Shown here: piece after piece, positions 53,638 to 62,240 of the stretch
Position numbering within the stretch: the first letter of the stretch is position 1
How the letters are laid out: every line of letters begins with the position of its first letter
Assembly: GCF_023015615.1 (NCBI RefSeq)
Contig: NZ_JALKAJ010000002.1
Location: forward strand, 1,130,501 to 1,194,500
DNA length: 64,000 nt
Origin: Qipengyuania sp. S6317L1
GTDB lineage: Bacteria > Pseudomonadota > Alphaproteobacteria > Sphingomonadales > Sphingomonadaceae
Reading direction: 5' to 3'
The notes under the pieces: generated by a model
Database searches by the model: none
Told to the model about the DNA's origin: nothing
The model's input: only the letters and a program-made list of their open reading frames with translations
Position numbers and translations under genes: made by a program

Positions 53638-55293
53638 TCAAGCGTTTGTCGCCGTCACCACCGAAGCATCTTCCATCGTTTCGTCCTCAACGTCGTCGGC
53701 AAGCGTGTCGAGGTGCATGAGACGCTTGACCAGCGGGCTGACGATGCAAACCAAGATGCCAACGCCCGTCGCGACGAGGCCCATGGCCCAGTAGATCTCA
53801 AGCGCGGCATCACGGGTCATCTCGCCGCCTTCGCCCTGCCCCATCAGGGCGCCCATCGCGCCAGCGACAAAGTTGCCGCCCGCCGTGCCGAAGAAGAAGG
53901 CCGCCATCATAAGGCTCGCCATGTGTTTCATCGACAAGCGGTTGATGGCCGAGAGGCCAACAGGACTGAGGCACAGCTCGCCCGTGGTGGACAGCAAGTA
54001 GAAGATGAAGATGAACAGCACCGGTGTCAGCAGGACACCTGCGTCATTGGCATTGCTGAAGTTTTCAGCGCCCCAGACGGTGACGATGAAAGCGAGGCCC
54101 ATCTGCGCGATACCAAGGCCCATTTTCGCAGGGGTCGATGGCTCAATCCCCGAGCGCGCCATCCACTGCCACATGATTGCAAAGATCGGCCCGAGAAGGA
54201 CGATGTAAATCGCGTTCACCGATTGGAAGAAGGTGGTCGGAACCCCGCCGCGATCGACATAGCGATCGGTAAACAGGTTCATCGAACCACCCGCCTGTTC
54301 AAACAGACCCCAGAAAAGCGGCATGAGCAGGATGAAGAATATCATCGCATAAACCCGCTCACGCGCTTCCTTGTCGAGCTTGAAACTTTCGTAGAGGACA
54401 TAGCCCAGGAGCGCGATGCCGGAGATGAGCAGGATACCGCCGACGGCTTCCTGATACTGGATCAGCACCCAGATCAGCGCGACACCGGCAAAGCCAACGC
54501 CGTAAAGCAGCCATTCGAGGTTGAGCCCTGCGACCTTTTGTTTGAGTTTAGCGGGCACAGGCGGTTCGCCATTGCCGCGCAGGAGGTTCTTGCCAAGGAT
54601 GAAGACCACAAGGCCAAGCAGCATACCAAATCCGGCAAGCCCGAAGCCCAGTGCCCAGCTTACCGTCTCGCCAAGGTAGGCGGCGATAAGAACGCCGGTT
54701 GCAGCGCCAAGGTTAATCCCGACGTAGAAGATCGTGTAAGCCCCGTCGCGGCGCGTGTCGGTGCGGCTGTAAAGCTGACCCACGAGAACCGAGATATTTG
54801 CTTTCAAAAAGCCCGAGCCCACGATGATGAGTGCCAGAGCAAGCCAGAACACATTGAGCGTCGGATCATTGTCGAAGCCGGAACCATCGCCCTCGAACGC
54901 CATGAAGAAGTGGCCCAGCGTCAACAGGATTGCGCCAAAGGCAACCGCTTTGCGCTGACCCAGATATTTGTCCGCGAGCCAGCCGCCAAGAACGGGCGTA
55001 ATGTAAACGAGGCTGGTGTAAGCACCGTAGATCAGGTTCGCACTGCCGTCAGAATAGAGCCAGTGCTTGACCAGATACAGGATCAGAAGAGCACGCATCC
55101 CGTAGTAGGAGAAACGCTCCCACATCTCGGCAAAAAAGAGCATATACAGGCCCTTGGGGTGGCCCATGACCTCTTCTTGCGGCCGCGTCAGCGCAAATGC
55201 GCCCGCCACCAGAAACCCTGCCAGCGTGACTGACGCAATCAGTGCCGCCCAGTCGGCATAATTCCACAGTGCAATGTCCTTGAGCTCGCCCAT
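53638..55293 (-). CDS. POT/PTR2-family proton-coupled di/tripeptide transporter
   Basis: 551 residues from the ATG at 55293, about 12-14 hydrophobic segments. The family signature FFAEMWERFSYYGMRALLIL (ExxER) near the N-terminus and YVGINLGAATGVLIAAYLGE are clear. Takes up small peptides with protons. Could feed on products of the secreted S9 peptidase elsewhere in the window. Divergent from a GntR regulator, 236 bases between starts. Confidence 0.93.
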   Translation of the reverse strand: MGELKDIALWNYADWAALIASVTLAGFLVAGAFALTRPQEEVMGHPKGLYMLFFAEMWERFSYYGMRALLILYLVKHWLYSDGSANLIYGAYTSLVYITPVLGGWLADKYLGQRKAVAFGAILLTLGHFFMAFEGDGSGFDNDPTLNVFWLALALIIVGSGFLKANISVLVGQLYSRTDTRRDGAYTIFYVGINLGAATGVLIAAYLGETVSWALGFGLAGFGMLLGLVVFILGKNLLRGNGEPPVPAKLKQKVAGLNLEWLLYGVGFAGVALIWVLIQYQEAVGGILLISGIALLGYVLYESFKLDKEARERVYAMIFFILLMPLFWGLFEQAGGSMNLFTDRYVDRGGVPTTFFQSVNAIYIVLLGPIFAIMWQWMARSGIEPSTPAKMGLGIAQMGLAFIVTVWGAENFSNANDAGVLLTPVLFIFIFYLLSTTGELCLSPVGLSAINRLSMKHMASLMMAAFFFGTAGGNFVAGAMGALMGQGEGGEMTRDAALEIYWAMGLVATGVGILVCIVSPLVKRLMHLDTLADDVEDETMEDASVVTATNA

Positions 55294-55512
55294 GTGCTTA
55301 CCCGATCCCTCATAACTGTTTCGCCCGCTTCTTTTACGAGCCCCATTGACCGGGCACACTAACGCGCATTTGCCTTATGTGAAGCTTTTGTTTCGCGCGG
55401 GCCAAATAATGTTGCGCCCCGGCGGGCAGGCTCCTCCACGCCCGTTCTTAGCCCGAGCTTCGCTTGACGCGCATCGCTGTATTATGGCACTGCTACGCTT
55501 AAAGAGGCCCCT

Positions 55513-55533
55513 ATGACCGAAAACACATTATGA
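55513..55533 (+). CDS. Leader mini-ORF (six codons) before the GntR gene
   Basis: ATG-ACC-GAA-AAC-ACA-TTA-TGA encodes MTENTL. GAGG lies six bases before its ATG, while the GntR ATG itself has no ribosome site. The TGA overlaps the GntR ATG (ATGA), so ribosomes probably reinitiate there. Confidence 0.45.
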   Translation: MTENTL

Positions 55534-55868
55534 CCCAGGCCCGACCCGTCTATCTCAAACTGCGCGACCAGATCGCGGCGGCCATCATTCAGGGCGATTA
55601 TGCCGAGGGTGCGATGCTGCCTTCCGTGCGCGCGCTTGCAGCAGAAGAAGGCGCAAATCCGCTTACGGTGGCAAAAGCATATCAGCAGTTTCAAAATGAT
55701 GGCCTCGTCGAGGTTCAGCGCGGGGTTGGCATGTATGTCGTGAAAGGCGCTGCCGATGCCTTGCGCAAACGCGAACGCGAGCAGTTTTTGGCTGAAGAAT
55801 GGCCCGAGATACGCAAACGTATGAAGCGGCTGGGGATCGACCTTGCCGACCTCGTGGCGCAAAGCTGA
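55530..55868 (+). CDS. GntR-family regulator, YtrA-like (DNA-binding domain only)
   Basis: 112 residues: winged helix with LRDQIAAAIIQGDYAEGAML, PSVRALAAEEGANPLTVAKA, YQQFQNDGLVEVQRGVGMYV, followed by a short basic helix and no effector domain. YtrA types often control nearby transporters. It is divergent from the POT transporter gene, which may be its target; that is inference. Confidence 0.88.
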   Translation: MTQARPVYLKLRDQIAAAIIQGDYAEGAMLPSVRALAAEEGANPLTVAKAYQQFQNDGLVEVQRGVGMYVVKGAADALRKREREQFLAEEWPEIRKRMKRLGIDLADLVAQS

Positions 55869-56097
55869 GGTTTGATGTCCCGGTCGATGTCACGGTCACA
55901 GGGAATAAAGGTCCGTTCCGGTTTTTAAATTGCGCTTGCACGCGCGCTATCGTCCTTGCAGTTCCCGGCTGTTTCTGGCACTAAGACTTTAATTTCACGG
56001 TCATTCGGGTCGAGGCTGTGACACAACGGCGGCGGCTTTTGACGTTGCTTCAAATTGGTGCACTTCCAGGTGCGGCAATCAATGCTCGGAGGGCAAA

Positions 56098-56379
56098 ATG
56101 ATACGATCCGAACTGCTCAATGAACTCCACAAGGACAACCCTGATCTTCGCGCCGACGAGATTGAGCAGGTTGTTGACATCTTCTTTGACGAAATTACGC
56201 AGCGGCTGGCCGAAGGGGGCCGGGTTGAACTGCGCGGTTTTGGCGCGTTTTCCACCCGCGAACGCGAAGCGCGCGTGGGCCGCAACCCGCGCACCGGCGA
56301 ACAGGTTGAAGTGCCGGCAAAGCGCGTTCCCTATTTCAAGGCAGGTAAAGAGATCAAGGCGCGCCTCAACGAGGGGTGA
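56098..56379 (+). CDS. ihfB: Integration host factor beta subunit
   Basis: 93 residues of the HU/IHF fold: MIRSELLNELHKDNPDL, VDIFFDEITQRLAEGGRVEL and the arm GRNPRTGEQVEVPAKRVPYF. The sequence is beta- rather than alpha-like. Bends DNA as a heterodimer with IhfA. GGAGG lies five to nine bases before the ATG. Confidence 0.93.
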   Translation: MIRSELLNELHKDNPDLRADEIEQVVDIFFDEITQRLAEGGRVELRGFGAFSTREREARVGRNPRTGEQVEVPAKRVPYFKAGKEIKARLNEG

Positions 56380-56547
56380 ACCTCGCAATTGATGATTGAT
56401 CAAGGTGTCCCGGCACGGGTTCGGGGCGCGTTTCGCCGCAATTCTCATCGGCTGTGGCCATAGCCAGTCTTTTGAGGCTGCGTCTGCGCGGTTGCGCAAT
56501 CGCGATAACTCTGGATCCTTCCGCCAAAGCGCGGATCTAAAACGCCG

Positions 56548-56575
56548 TTGCTCTTGCCTCGTTGTCTGCTATCGC
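56548..56575 (+). promoter_or_regulatory. Possible tRNA-Leu promoter
   Basis: TTGCTC and TATCGC with a 16-base spacer, about 45 bases before the mature tRNA end. Weak match to sigma-70 boxes. Confidence 0.3.
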
Positions 56576-56619
56576 GCCGTGGTTGCGCGTGGTCATGAGG
56601 CCGTATCGCACAGCGCCAG

Positions 56620-56706
56620 GCGGGTGTGGCGGAATGGTAGACGCCGGGGACTTAAAATCCCCTGATCCTATAGATCGTGTGGGTTCGAGTCCCACCACCC
56701 GCACCA
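56620..56706 (+). tRNA. tRNA-Leu (anticodon UAA)
   Basis: The acceptor arms GCGGGTG and CACCCGC pair fully, with A as discriminator and an encoded CCA. The anticodon stem GGGGA/TCCCC holds the loop CTTAAAA, so the anticodon is UAA. A long variable arm (GATC-CTATA-GATC) marks it class II, and the T arm GTGGG-TTCGAGT-CCCAC is standard. Confidence 0.96.
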
Positions 56707-56886
56707 TCCCACCGCACGATATCTAGCCTGTATCCTTTCCCGCAGGTTTAGCGCCTCTACGCAGGATTGCGGCGGTGCGGCTTAGAGCAGCTCTAAGCCT
56801 GTCCCTTCTACCAATTCGCCAGAATGCGTTACTTCGCGCTGCTTGGGATCAAACCGATCCGGCGGCCTTCCCAACAGGCGAGCACT

Positions 56887-57567
56887 ATGAACGATGCAGG
56901 CATGAGCAATCAGGCACTTTCGAACAGCGCCAACACGCCCGCCGACCCATCATCGGCCGGGCAACAACCCCGCGCCCCGCGCCTCACCCTGCTGATCCGT
57001 GCTGCCAAGATCGTCACCTCCGATGGCGAATTTGTCTGCGTCATTCGCGATGTATCCGAAAGCGGAGTGAAGGTGCGCTTTTTCCATGAGGTGCCAGTCG
57101 ATGATCTGATCGAATTGCATATGGTCTCAGGGGCCCAATGCCAGATCCGCGAAGTTCGCAGAAGCGGGCGTGAGGTCGCCTATACCTTCGTCGGCGCAGT
57201 CGACGTTGAGCAATTCGCCAACACCAACTTGCCATTTCCCAAACGGGGCCTGCGCATTGCGCTTTCTTTTCCTGCGAGGGTGAGCGCGCGTGATCAAACC
57301 TATGATGCGACAGTGTATGACTTTTCGCAGCAGGGCGCGCGCGTATGTTGCGACGGGCGGTTTGCGATTGACCAGACGCTGAGCCTCAGGAGCGACTGGC
57401 CGGGCATCAGCTTCGGGCCCACATATGCCAATGTGCGCTGGAGGCGCGATGCGTCATATGGCCTGCTGTTTGAGGAGACGATGGAGCTTGCCGAATTTGC
57501 CCGGCTTGCAGCGCTGCTGCAATGCCCAGCCCTGCTGGGCCTTACGGACAGCACAGGCTGGGGCTAG
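56887..57567 (+). CDS. Protein with two tandem PilZ-like domains
   Basis: 226 residues from the ATG at 56887; an ATG at 56824 would add 21. After a 30-residue disordered start, a first PilZ-like unit carries RAAKIV and DVSESGVKVRF, and a second carries FPARVSAR and DFSQQGARVCC. The second has the Rxxx(x)R plus DxSxxG pattern for c-di-GMP; the first is partly degenerate. A cytosolic c-di-GMP sensor is the likely role. Its gene lies upstream of a glycan-modifying gene trio. Confidence 0.82.
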   Translation: MNDAGMSNQALSNSANTPADPSSAGQQPRAPRLTLLIRAAKIVTSDGEFVCVIRDVSESGVKVRFFHEVPVDDLIELHMVSGAQCQIREVRRSGREVAYTFVGAVDVEQFANTNLPFPKRGLRIALSFPARVSARDQTYDATVYDFSQQGARVCCDGRFAIDQTLSLRSDWPGISFGPTYANVRWRRDASYGLLFEETMELAEFARLAALLQCPALLGLTDSTGWG

Positions 57568-57730
57568 GTGCTGTCCTTGCGGCAACACCCCTTCAAAGCG
57601 GCAATTTTTACGCATTTCGCCGCATTTGTTTACGCCTCGCTAACCAATTTCCTTCACTCCCGGTTCTGAAACGGCCGCAACTGCATGAGGCCGATGGGGC
57701 TTTGCGCCCTTAATCAAACGGGGACCAGAC

Positions 57731-59359
57731 ATGGCGCAAGCGCGCGTTGAACAAACAGCGACTTCGGCGGGAACTCTCGATTGCGATGTGGCCATCATTG
57801 GCGCAGGGCCCGCTGGCCTGACCGCCGGCTACCTCCTGACCAAGCAGGGCAAATCGGTCGTTATCATCGAGAAAGATGAAACCTACGTGGGCGGGATCAG
57901 CCGCACGGTCGAGCACGAAGGCTATCGCTTTGACATCGGCGGGCACCGGTTTTTCTCCAAAAGCCAGGAAGTCGTCGATTTGTGGAACGAGATCCTGCCC
58001 GACGATTTCATCCAGCGCCCCCGGATGAGCCGCATCTATTATGAGGGCAAGTTCTACTCTTACCCCCTTCGCGCGTTCGAGGCGCTTTGGAACCTTGGCA
58101 TCCTGCGCTCGACCGTGTGCATGGCGAGCTATCTCAAATACAAGCTGTTCCCGATCAAAGATGTCAAAAGCTTCGAGGACTGGACCACGAACCAGTTCGG
58201 CAAGAAGCTCTATTCGATCTTCTTCAAGACCTATACCGAGAAGGTGTGGGGGATGCCGTGTGATGAGATGAGCGCGGATTGGGCGGCCCAGCGGATCAAG
58301 GGATTGTCGCTCTGGGGCGCGGTGATGGACGGGCTCAAGCGTTCGCTCGGCCTCAACAAAAAACCCAACGACGGCCAAGAGGTCAAAACGCTGCTCGAAA
58401 CCTTCCGCTATCCGCGGCTTGGCCCGGGCATGATGTGGGATGCAGCGCGCGATCACATTCTCAGCTCGGGCAAGGGCCGCGTCCTGATGGGCCATGCGCT
58501 TGATCGGGTGTCGGATGACGGCAATGGCTGGACCATGACCGCGAAGTCCGCTGGCAAAGACGGAGGCAGCACGGCGCAAATCCGCGCCAAGCACGTGATC
58601 AGCTCTGCACCCATGCGCGAACTTTCCAAGCGTATTCACCCGCTGCCGCAATCAACGCTCAAAGCCGACAAGCTGCGTTACCGCGACTTTTTGACCGTGG
58701 CACTGATGGTGAAGAGCGACGACCTTTTCCCCGACAACTGGATCTACATCCATGACGAGCGGGTGCAGGTCGGCCGCGTTCAGAACTTCCGTTCGTGGTC
58801 GCCGGAAATGATCCCGGACGAGAAGATGGCGTGTGTGGGTCTTGAATACTTCTGTTTCGAAGGCGACGGGCTGTGGTCCTCGTCTGACGAAGACCTCATT
58901 GCGCAAGCAACGCGCGAAATGGAAATTCTGGGACTGTGCGATCCGGCGAAAGTCGTCTCTGGCGCTGTGGTGCGTCAGGAAAAGGCCTATCCCGTCTATG
59001 ACGACGATTACGAAGCCAATGTCGATGCCATGCGCCGCGAACTGGAAGAAAAACACCCGAGCCTGCACCTTGTCGGGCGCAACGGGATGCACCGCTACAA
59101 CAATCAGGATCACGCGATGATGACCGCGATGCTGACGGTGGAGAACATTCTTGCAGGCAAGCGCGTTTACGACACCTGGTGTGTAAACGAGGACGCTGAA
59201 TATCACGAGGCGGGCGATGAAGGCGCCGAGAAGGCGCTTTCTACCGAGGAAACCAAGCCTCTTACCGAAGATCAGGTCGCAGCGCTCACTTCGATGCGCG
59301 CCGTGCCGGAGCGGATCGCTGACGACGATCAGAGCCACGAGGTTCGCAAAAGCGCGTGA
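57731..59359 (+). CDS. FAD-dependent oxidoreductase, UDP-galactopyranose-mutase/HemG-like
   Basis: 542 residues. The dinucleotide motif [20 protein letters not shown] is at about 19. [20 protein letters not shown] follows, and toward the end comes [20 protein letters not shown] with [19 protein letters not shown]. The fold is like that of UDP-galactopyranose mutase and amine oxidases, but the exact reaction is unknown. The last 60 residues are acidic. Its stop overlaps the GtrA start, so it belongs with the membrane sugar proteins that follow and probably changes a nucleotide- or lipid-linked sugar. Confidence 0.83.
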   Translation: MAQARVEQTATSAGTLDCDVAIIGAGPAGLTAGYLLTKQGKSVVIIEKDETYVGGISRTVEHEGYRFDIGGHRFFSKSQEVVDLWNEILPDDFIQRPRMSRIYYEGKFYSYPLRAFEALWNLGILRSTVCMASYLKYKLFPIKDVKSFEDWTTNQFGKKLYSIFFKTYTEKVWGMPCDEMSADWAAQRIKGLSLWGAVMDGLKRSLGLNKKPNDGQEVKTLLETFRYPRLGPGMMWDAARDHILSSGKGRVLMGHALDRVSDDGNGWTMTAKSAGKDGGSTAQIRAKHVISSAPMRELSKRIHPLPQSTLKADKLRYRDFLTVALMVKSDDLFPDNWIYIHDERVQVGRVQNFRSWSPEMIPDEKMACVGLEYFCFEGDGLWSSSDEDLIAQATREMEILGLCDPAKVVSGAVVRQEKAYPVYDDDYEANVDAMRRELEEKHPSLHLVGRNGMHRYNNQDHAMMTAMLTVENILAGKRVYDTWCVNEDAEYHEAGDEGAEKALSTEETKPLTEDQVAALTSMRAVPERIADDDQSHEVRKSA

Positions 59360-59811
59360 TGCGTTACCGCCGCCCCTCGATCTTCAAGATCACCGATATC
59401 CGCTTCGTGAGGTATCTCGCGGTGAGCGTCGGCGCGCTTGCCGTGGATTTTGGCAGCTTTCTGGCGCTTCTCGCGCTCGGGGTTCTGGCGACGCCTGCGG
59501 CTGCTGTCGGCTATTCGCTTGGCATCCTTGCGCATTGGTTCATGTCGAGCCGTGCGGTGTTTCAGGACCGTGTGGCAACGCGCGGCGGGGCGCGCTCGCG
59601 TCAAAAGGCACTCTTCGTCGTTTCGGCTCTGGTCGGCCTTGGACTGACCACGTTGATCGTTGGTGCAGGCCAATGGACCGGGGTTGACCCGCGCGCCGCA
59701 AAGCTGGCCGCGATCGCCATCAGTTTTGCCGTCACATGGATGATCCGCGCAAAAGTGGTGTTTCGCGAAGAACCCTCGTCAAGCGCATCATCCCCAAGCG
59801 TGACGGCATGA
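59356..59811 (+). CDS. GtrA-family membrane protein
   Basis: 151 residues, four hydrophobic helices; [20 protein letters not shown] and [16 protein letters not shown] are typical. GtrA proteins are thought to move or position polyprenyl-phosphate sugars. It overlaps the flavoprotein gene by four bases and lies four bases from the next gene. Confidence 0.88.
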   Translation: MMRYRRPSIFKITDIRFVRYLAVSVGALAVDFGSFLALLALGVLATPAAAVGYSLGILAHWFMSSRAVFQDRVATRGGARSRQKALFVVSALVGLGLTTLIVGAGQWTGVDPRAAKLAAIAISFAVTWMIRAKVVFREEPSSSASSPSVTA

Positions 59812-59815
59812 CGCC

Positions 59816-61603
59816 ATGTTGGAAGAGCGCCGCAGATCCGCCTTTCCGCTGAGCTTCCTGCTCAAAGCCGGGCTCGTGTGGGCCTTTGTCAGCGCGCTCA
59901 TGATCGTCGCCAACTGGAGCGCGATCACAACCCTTCACATGGGCGATCCCGACGATGTGCTGCGCCTTATACAGGTGCGCGATCTGTTGGCGGGGCAAAG
60001 CTGGTTCGACGTGACGCAAACCCGTGTGGATGCGCCCGGCGGCGGCGTAGCGATGCATTGGTCGCGGATTGTCGATATTCCCTTGGCTCTCGTCATCCTT
60101 GCGCTCACCCCGGTTTTCGGAAGCGCCACAGCAGAAACAATCGCGCTTGTCGCGGTTCCGCTGGTTACGATGGGATGCGTGATGCTGCTCGCCTCGCGCA
60201 TCGCATGGCGGCTGTGGGGCGATGAAGAGGCGATCTTCACCGCGCTTGTCATTATTGTCTCCATCCCGGTCCTGTTCCAATTGTCGCCCCTGCGCATCGA
60301 CCATCACGGCTGGCAGCTGGTGTGTGCTCTTGTGGCGCTCAATGGTCTGCTCGCGCGGTCTTCTCGCTGCGGCGGGTGGATCATCGGCAGCGCTTTTGCC
60401 TTCTGGCTCGCGATCTCTATCGAGGGTCTGCCCTTGGCCGCGATCACCTTTGCCGTGCTGGCTCTGCGCTGGCTGCGCGACCCTTCGGCGCGGGCGTGGA
60501 TCGTTGGCGCAATACAGGGTCTTGCCGTCGTGAGCGCGGTGTTGTTCACCGCGACACGCGGGTTTGCCGACCTTGCCAACTATTGCGATGCGATCAGTCC
60601 AGTGCACCTTGCCATGTTCGCCTGGGGCGCGGCTAGCCTCACACTCCTGAGCGGCGCGCGGCGGCCAAGCCTTGGCATAATGCTCACCGGTTTTGCTGTT
60701 GCAGGGGGCGGGGCGGTCACGATCCTGGCTCTTCAAGCGCCCGCTTGCGTTACCGGCGGAGGGTTTGCGCAAGTTGATCCGCTGGTCGCCGAAACATGGC
60801 TCACTAATGTGAAAGAAGGGCGCCCATTGTGGGAGCAGGCGCTTGCCATCGCAGTCCAGTATCTTGCTGCGCCCCTGATCGGCATTTACGCCGCAACGCA
60901 GCTTGCGCGGCGGGCCCACGACGCAATGAAACGCTTCTGGAGCGATTATGCGCTGATCCTTGGCGGGGCCTTGCTGGTTTCGATTTTCGTCTCGCGCACG
61001 GGCGCGGTTGCCTGTGTTCTGGCCAGTCCTCTCATCGGCTGGCAGGTGCGCCGTTGGTTAAGAGCAATTCGGACGATGGATAATCCCCTGCCGCGAATGG
61101 CGGCGATGATCGGCGTGGCTTTTGCGCTTTTGCCAGCGATCCCCGCGCTCATCCTGACCAGCGCGATGCCGCTGCGCGCCTATGTCGGAGGGGCCGAGGA
61201 TGAACCTGTGCGCGTGGCCGATTGCCGGGTGCAGGACACGCGCGAAGCGCTCGCGAGCCTTCCCAGGGGCGAGATTTACGCGATGATGGATATCGCGCCC
61301 GAATTGCTTCTGGTGAGCGATCACACCGTGCTTGCCACCGGACACCACCGGGGGGATGCGGCGATGAAAGTGCTGATCGAAACCGCGCTTGGTTCGCCCG
61401 AAGAAGCGCGCAAGACGCTAACGACACGCGGCACCGCCTATGTCGCCATGTGTCCTGCCCTGAACGAGCCGCGCACCTATGCCCAGATGGCTCCGCAAGG
61501 GTTCGCCGCCCAATTGGCGCAAGGGCAGGAGCCGCCATGGTTGGAGCCAGTGCCCATGCCCGAAGAGGCCGGCCTAGAACTCTGGCGCGTCAAGCCGGAA
61601 TAA
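59816..61603 (+). CDS. Polytopic membrane protein, probable GT-C glycosyltransferase
   Basis: 595 residues with about 11 or more hydrophobic segments. The first loop has MGDPDDVLRLIQVRDLLAGQ and MHWSRIVDIPLA, an acidic pattern like that of GT-C enzymes that use polyprenyl-phosphate sugars. A soluble C-terminal part (about 460-595) with RVADCRVQD and MCPALNEPRTY follows. Sugar and acceptor are unknown. It is the end of the flavoprotein-GtrA-GT-C operon. Its final codons share a duplicated 15-base segment with the msrB end. Confidence 0.75.
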   Translation: MLEERRRSAFPLSFLLKAGLVWAFVSALMIVANWSAITTLHMGDPDDVLRLIQVRDLLAGQSWFDVTQTRVDAPGGGVAMHWSRIVDIPLALVILALTPVFGSATAETIALVAVPLVTMGCVMLLASRIAWRLWGDEEAIFTALVIIVSIPVLFQLSPLRIDHHGWQLVCALVALNGLLARSSRCGGWIIGSAFAFWLAISIEGLPLAAITFAVLALRWLRDPSARAWIVGAIQGLAVVSAVLFTATRGFADLANYCDAISPVHLAMFAWGAASLTLLSGARRPSLGIMLTGFAVAGGGAVTILALQAPACVTGGGFAQVDPLVAETWLTNVKEGRPLWEQALAIAVQYLAAPLIGIYAATQLARRAHDAMKRFWSDYALILGGALLVSIFVSRTGAVACVLASPLIGWQVRRWLRAIRTMDNPLPRMAAMIGVAFALLPAIPALILTSAMPLRAYVGGAEDEPVRVADCRVQDTREALASLPRGEIYAMMDIAPELLLVSDHTVLATGHHRGDAAMKVLIETALGSPEEARKTLTTRGTAYVAMCPALNEPRTYAQMAPQGFAAQLAQGQEPPWLEPVPMPEEAGLELWRVKPE

Positions 61604-61634
61604 AATCAGCCCGGCTCATGCCGGAATAAAATCA
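61594..61634. repeat. 15-base direct repeat at the converging gene ends
   Basis: GCCGGAATAAAATCA occurs twice, 26 bases apart. The first copy holds the stop of the GT-C gene; the second encodes, on the other strand, the final residues of MsrB. Looks like a small tandem duplication. Confidence 0.7.
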
Positions 61635-62155
61635 AGCGCGACGCCGTTAATGCAGTGGCGTTTGCCGGTTGGGCGGGGGCCATCGCCAAAGATATGTCCC
61701 AAATGCCCACCGCAATCCGCGCAGTGCACTTCGGTGCGAGGGATCCCGATTTTGTAATCGGTTGCCGTGCCGACGGCGCCGTTATCGATTGGCTGCCAGA
61801 AGCTTGGCCAGCCTGTGCCACTGTCGTATTTATGCGCGCTTGAATACAGCTTGTTGCCGCATCCGGCGCATACGAAAGTGCCGCGCCGTTTCTCTTTGTC
61901 CAAGGGCGAGGAATAGGCGCGCTCGGTCCCTTCATCGCGAAGGACATAATATTCCGAGCGCGTCAGCTGGCGGCGCCATTGCGCCTCTGTTTTGGTGACG
62001 CGAAAATTGCCCTTGGCGGTGCGCGCCTGAACATCGGAACCGCACGCGCCAAACAGCGGGAGAGCCGCGACAATGGCGCTGGCTCCGAGGGCGCTGGTCC
62101 CGAGGAATTTACGGCGGCCCAGGAAGGCCGGACGGTTTTGATCCATTGCTGGCAT
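61616..62155 (-). CDS. msrB: Tat-exported peptide-methionine (R)-S-oxide reductase
   Basis: 179 residues from the ATG at 62155 (GAGAGG seven bases upstream). Twin-arginine signal RRKFLG and a lipobox-like FGAC suggest an exported lipoprotein. The MsrB domain has zinc cysteines in CAGC and CADC and the catalytic cysteine in KRHCINGVALDF. The position that carries the recycling cysteine in two-cysteine enzymes is Thr (DSGTGWPSFW). It complements the exported MsrA at 46 kb. Confidence 0.92.
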   Translation of the reverse strand: MPAMDQNRPAFLGRRKFLGTSALGASAIVAALPLFGACGSDVQARTAKGNFRVTKTEAQWRRQLTRSEYYVLRDEGTERAYSSPLDKEKRRGTFVCAGCGNKLYSSAHKYDSGTGWPSFWQPIDNGAVGTATDYKIGIPRTEVHCADCGGHLGHIFGDGPRPTGKRHCINGVALDFIPA

Positions 62156-62240
62156 ATGTGTGCCTCTCAAAATCACTCGTTCTATATGGACGAGATACGT
62201 ATCGGAGGCCCGAAAGGTTACATGGTGCGCATGAACGGGA

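Noticed and set aside
53494-55233. Open frame of 579 codons on the plus strand
   Set aside because: Antisense to the POT transporter with full family signatures; the plus-strand product is a His/Arg/Glu mix without domain.
55460-55490. TTGACG ... TATTAT as promoter for the GntR gene
   Set aside because: The spacer is only about ten to eleven bases, too short for sigma-70.
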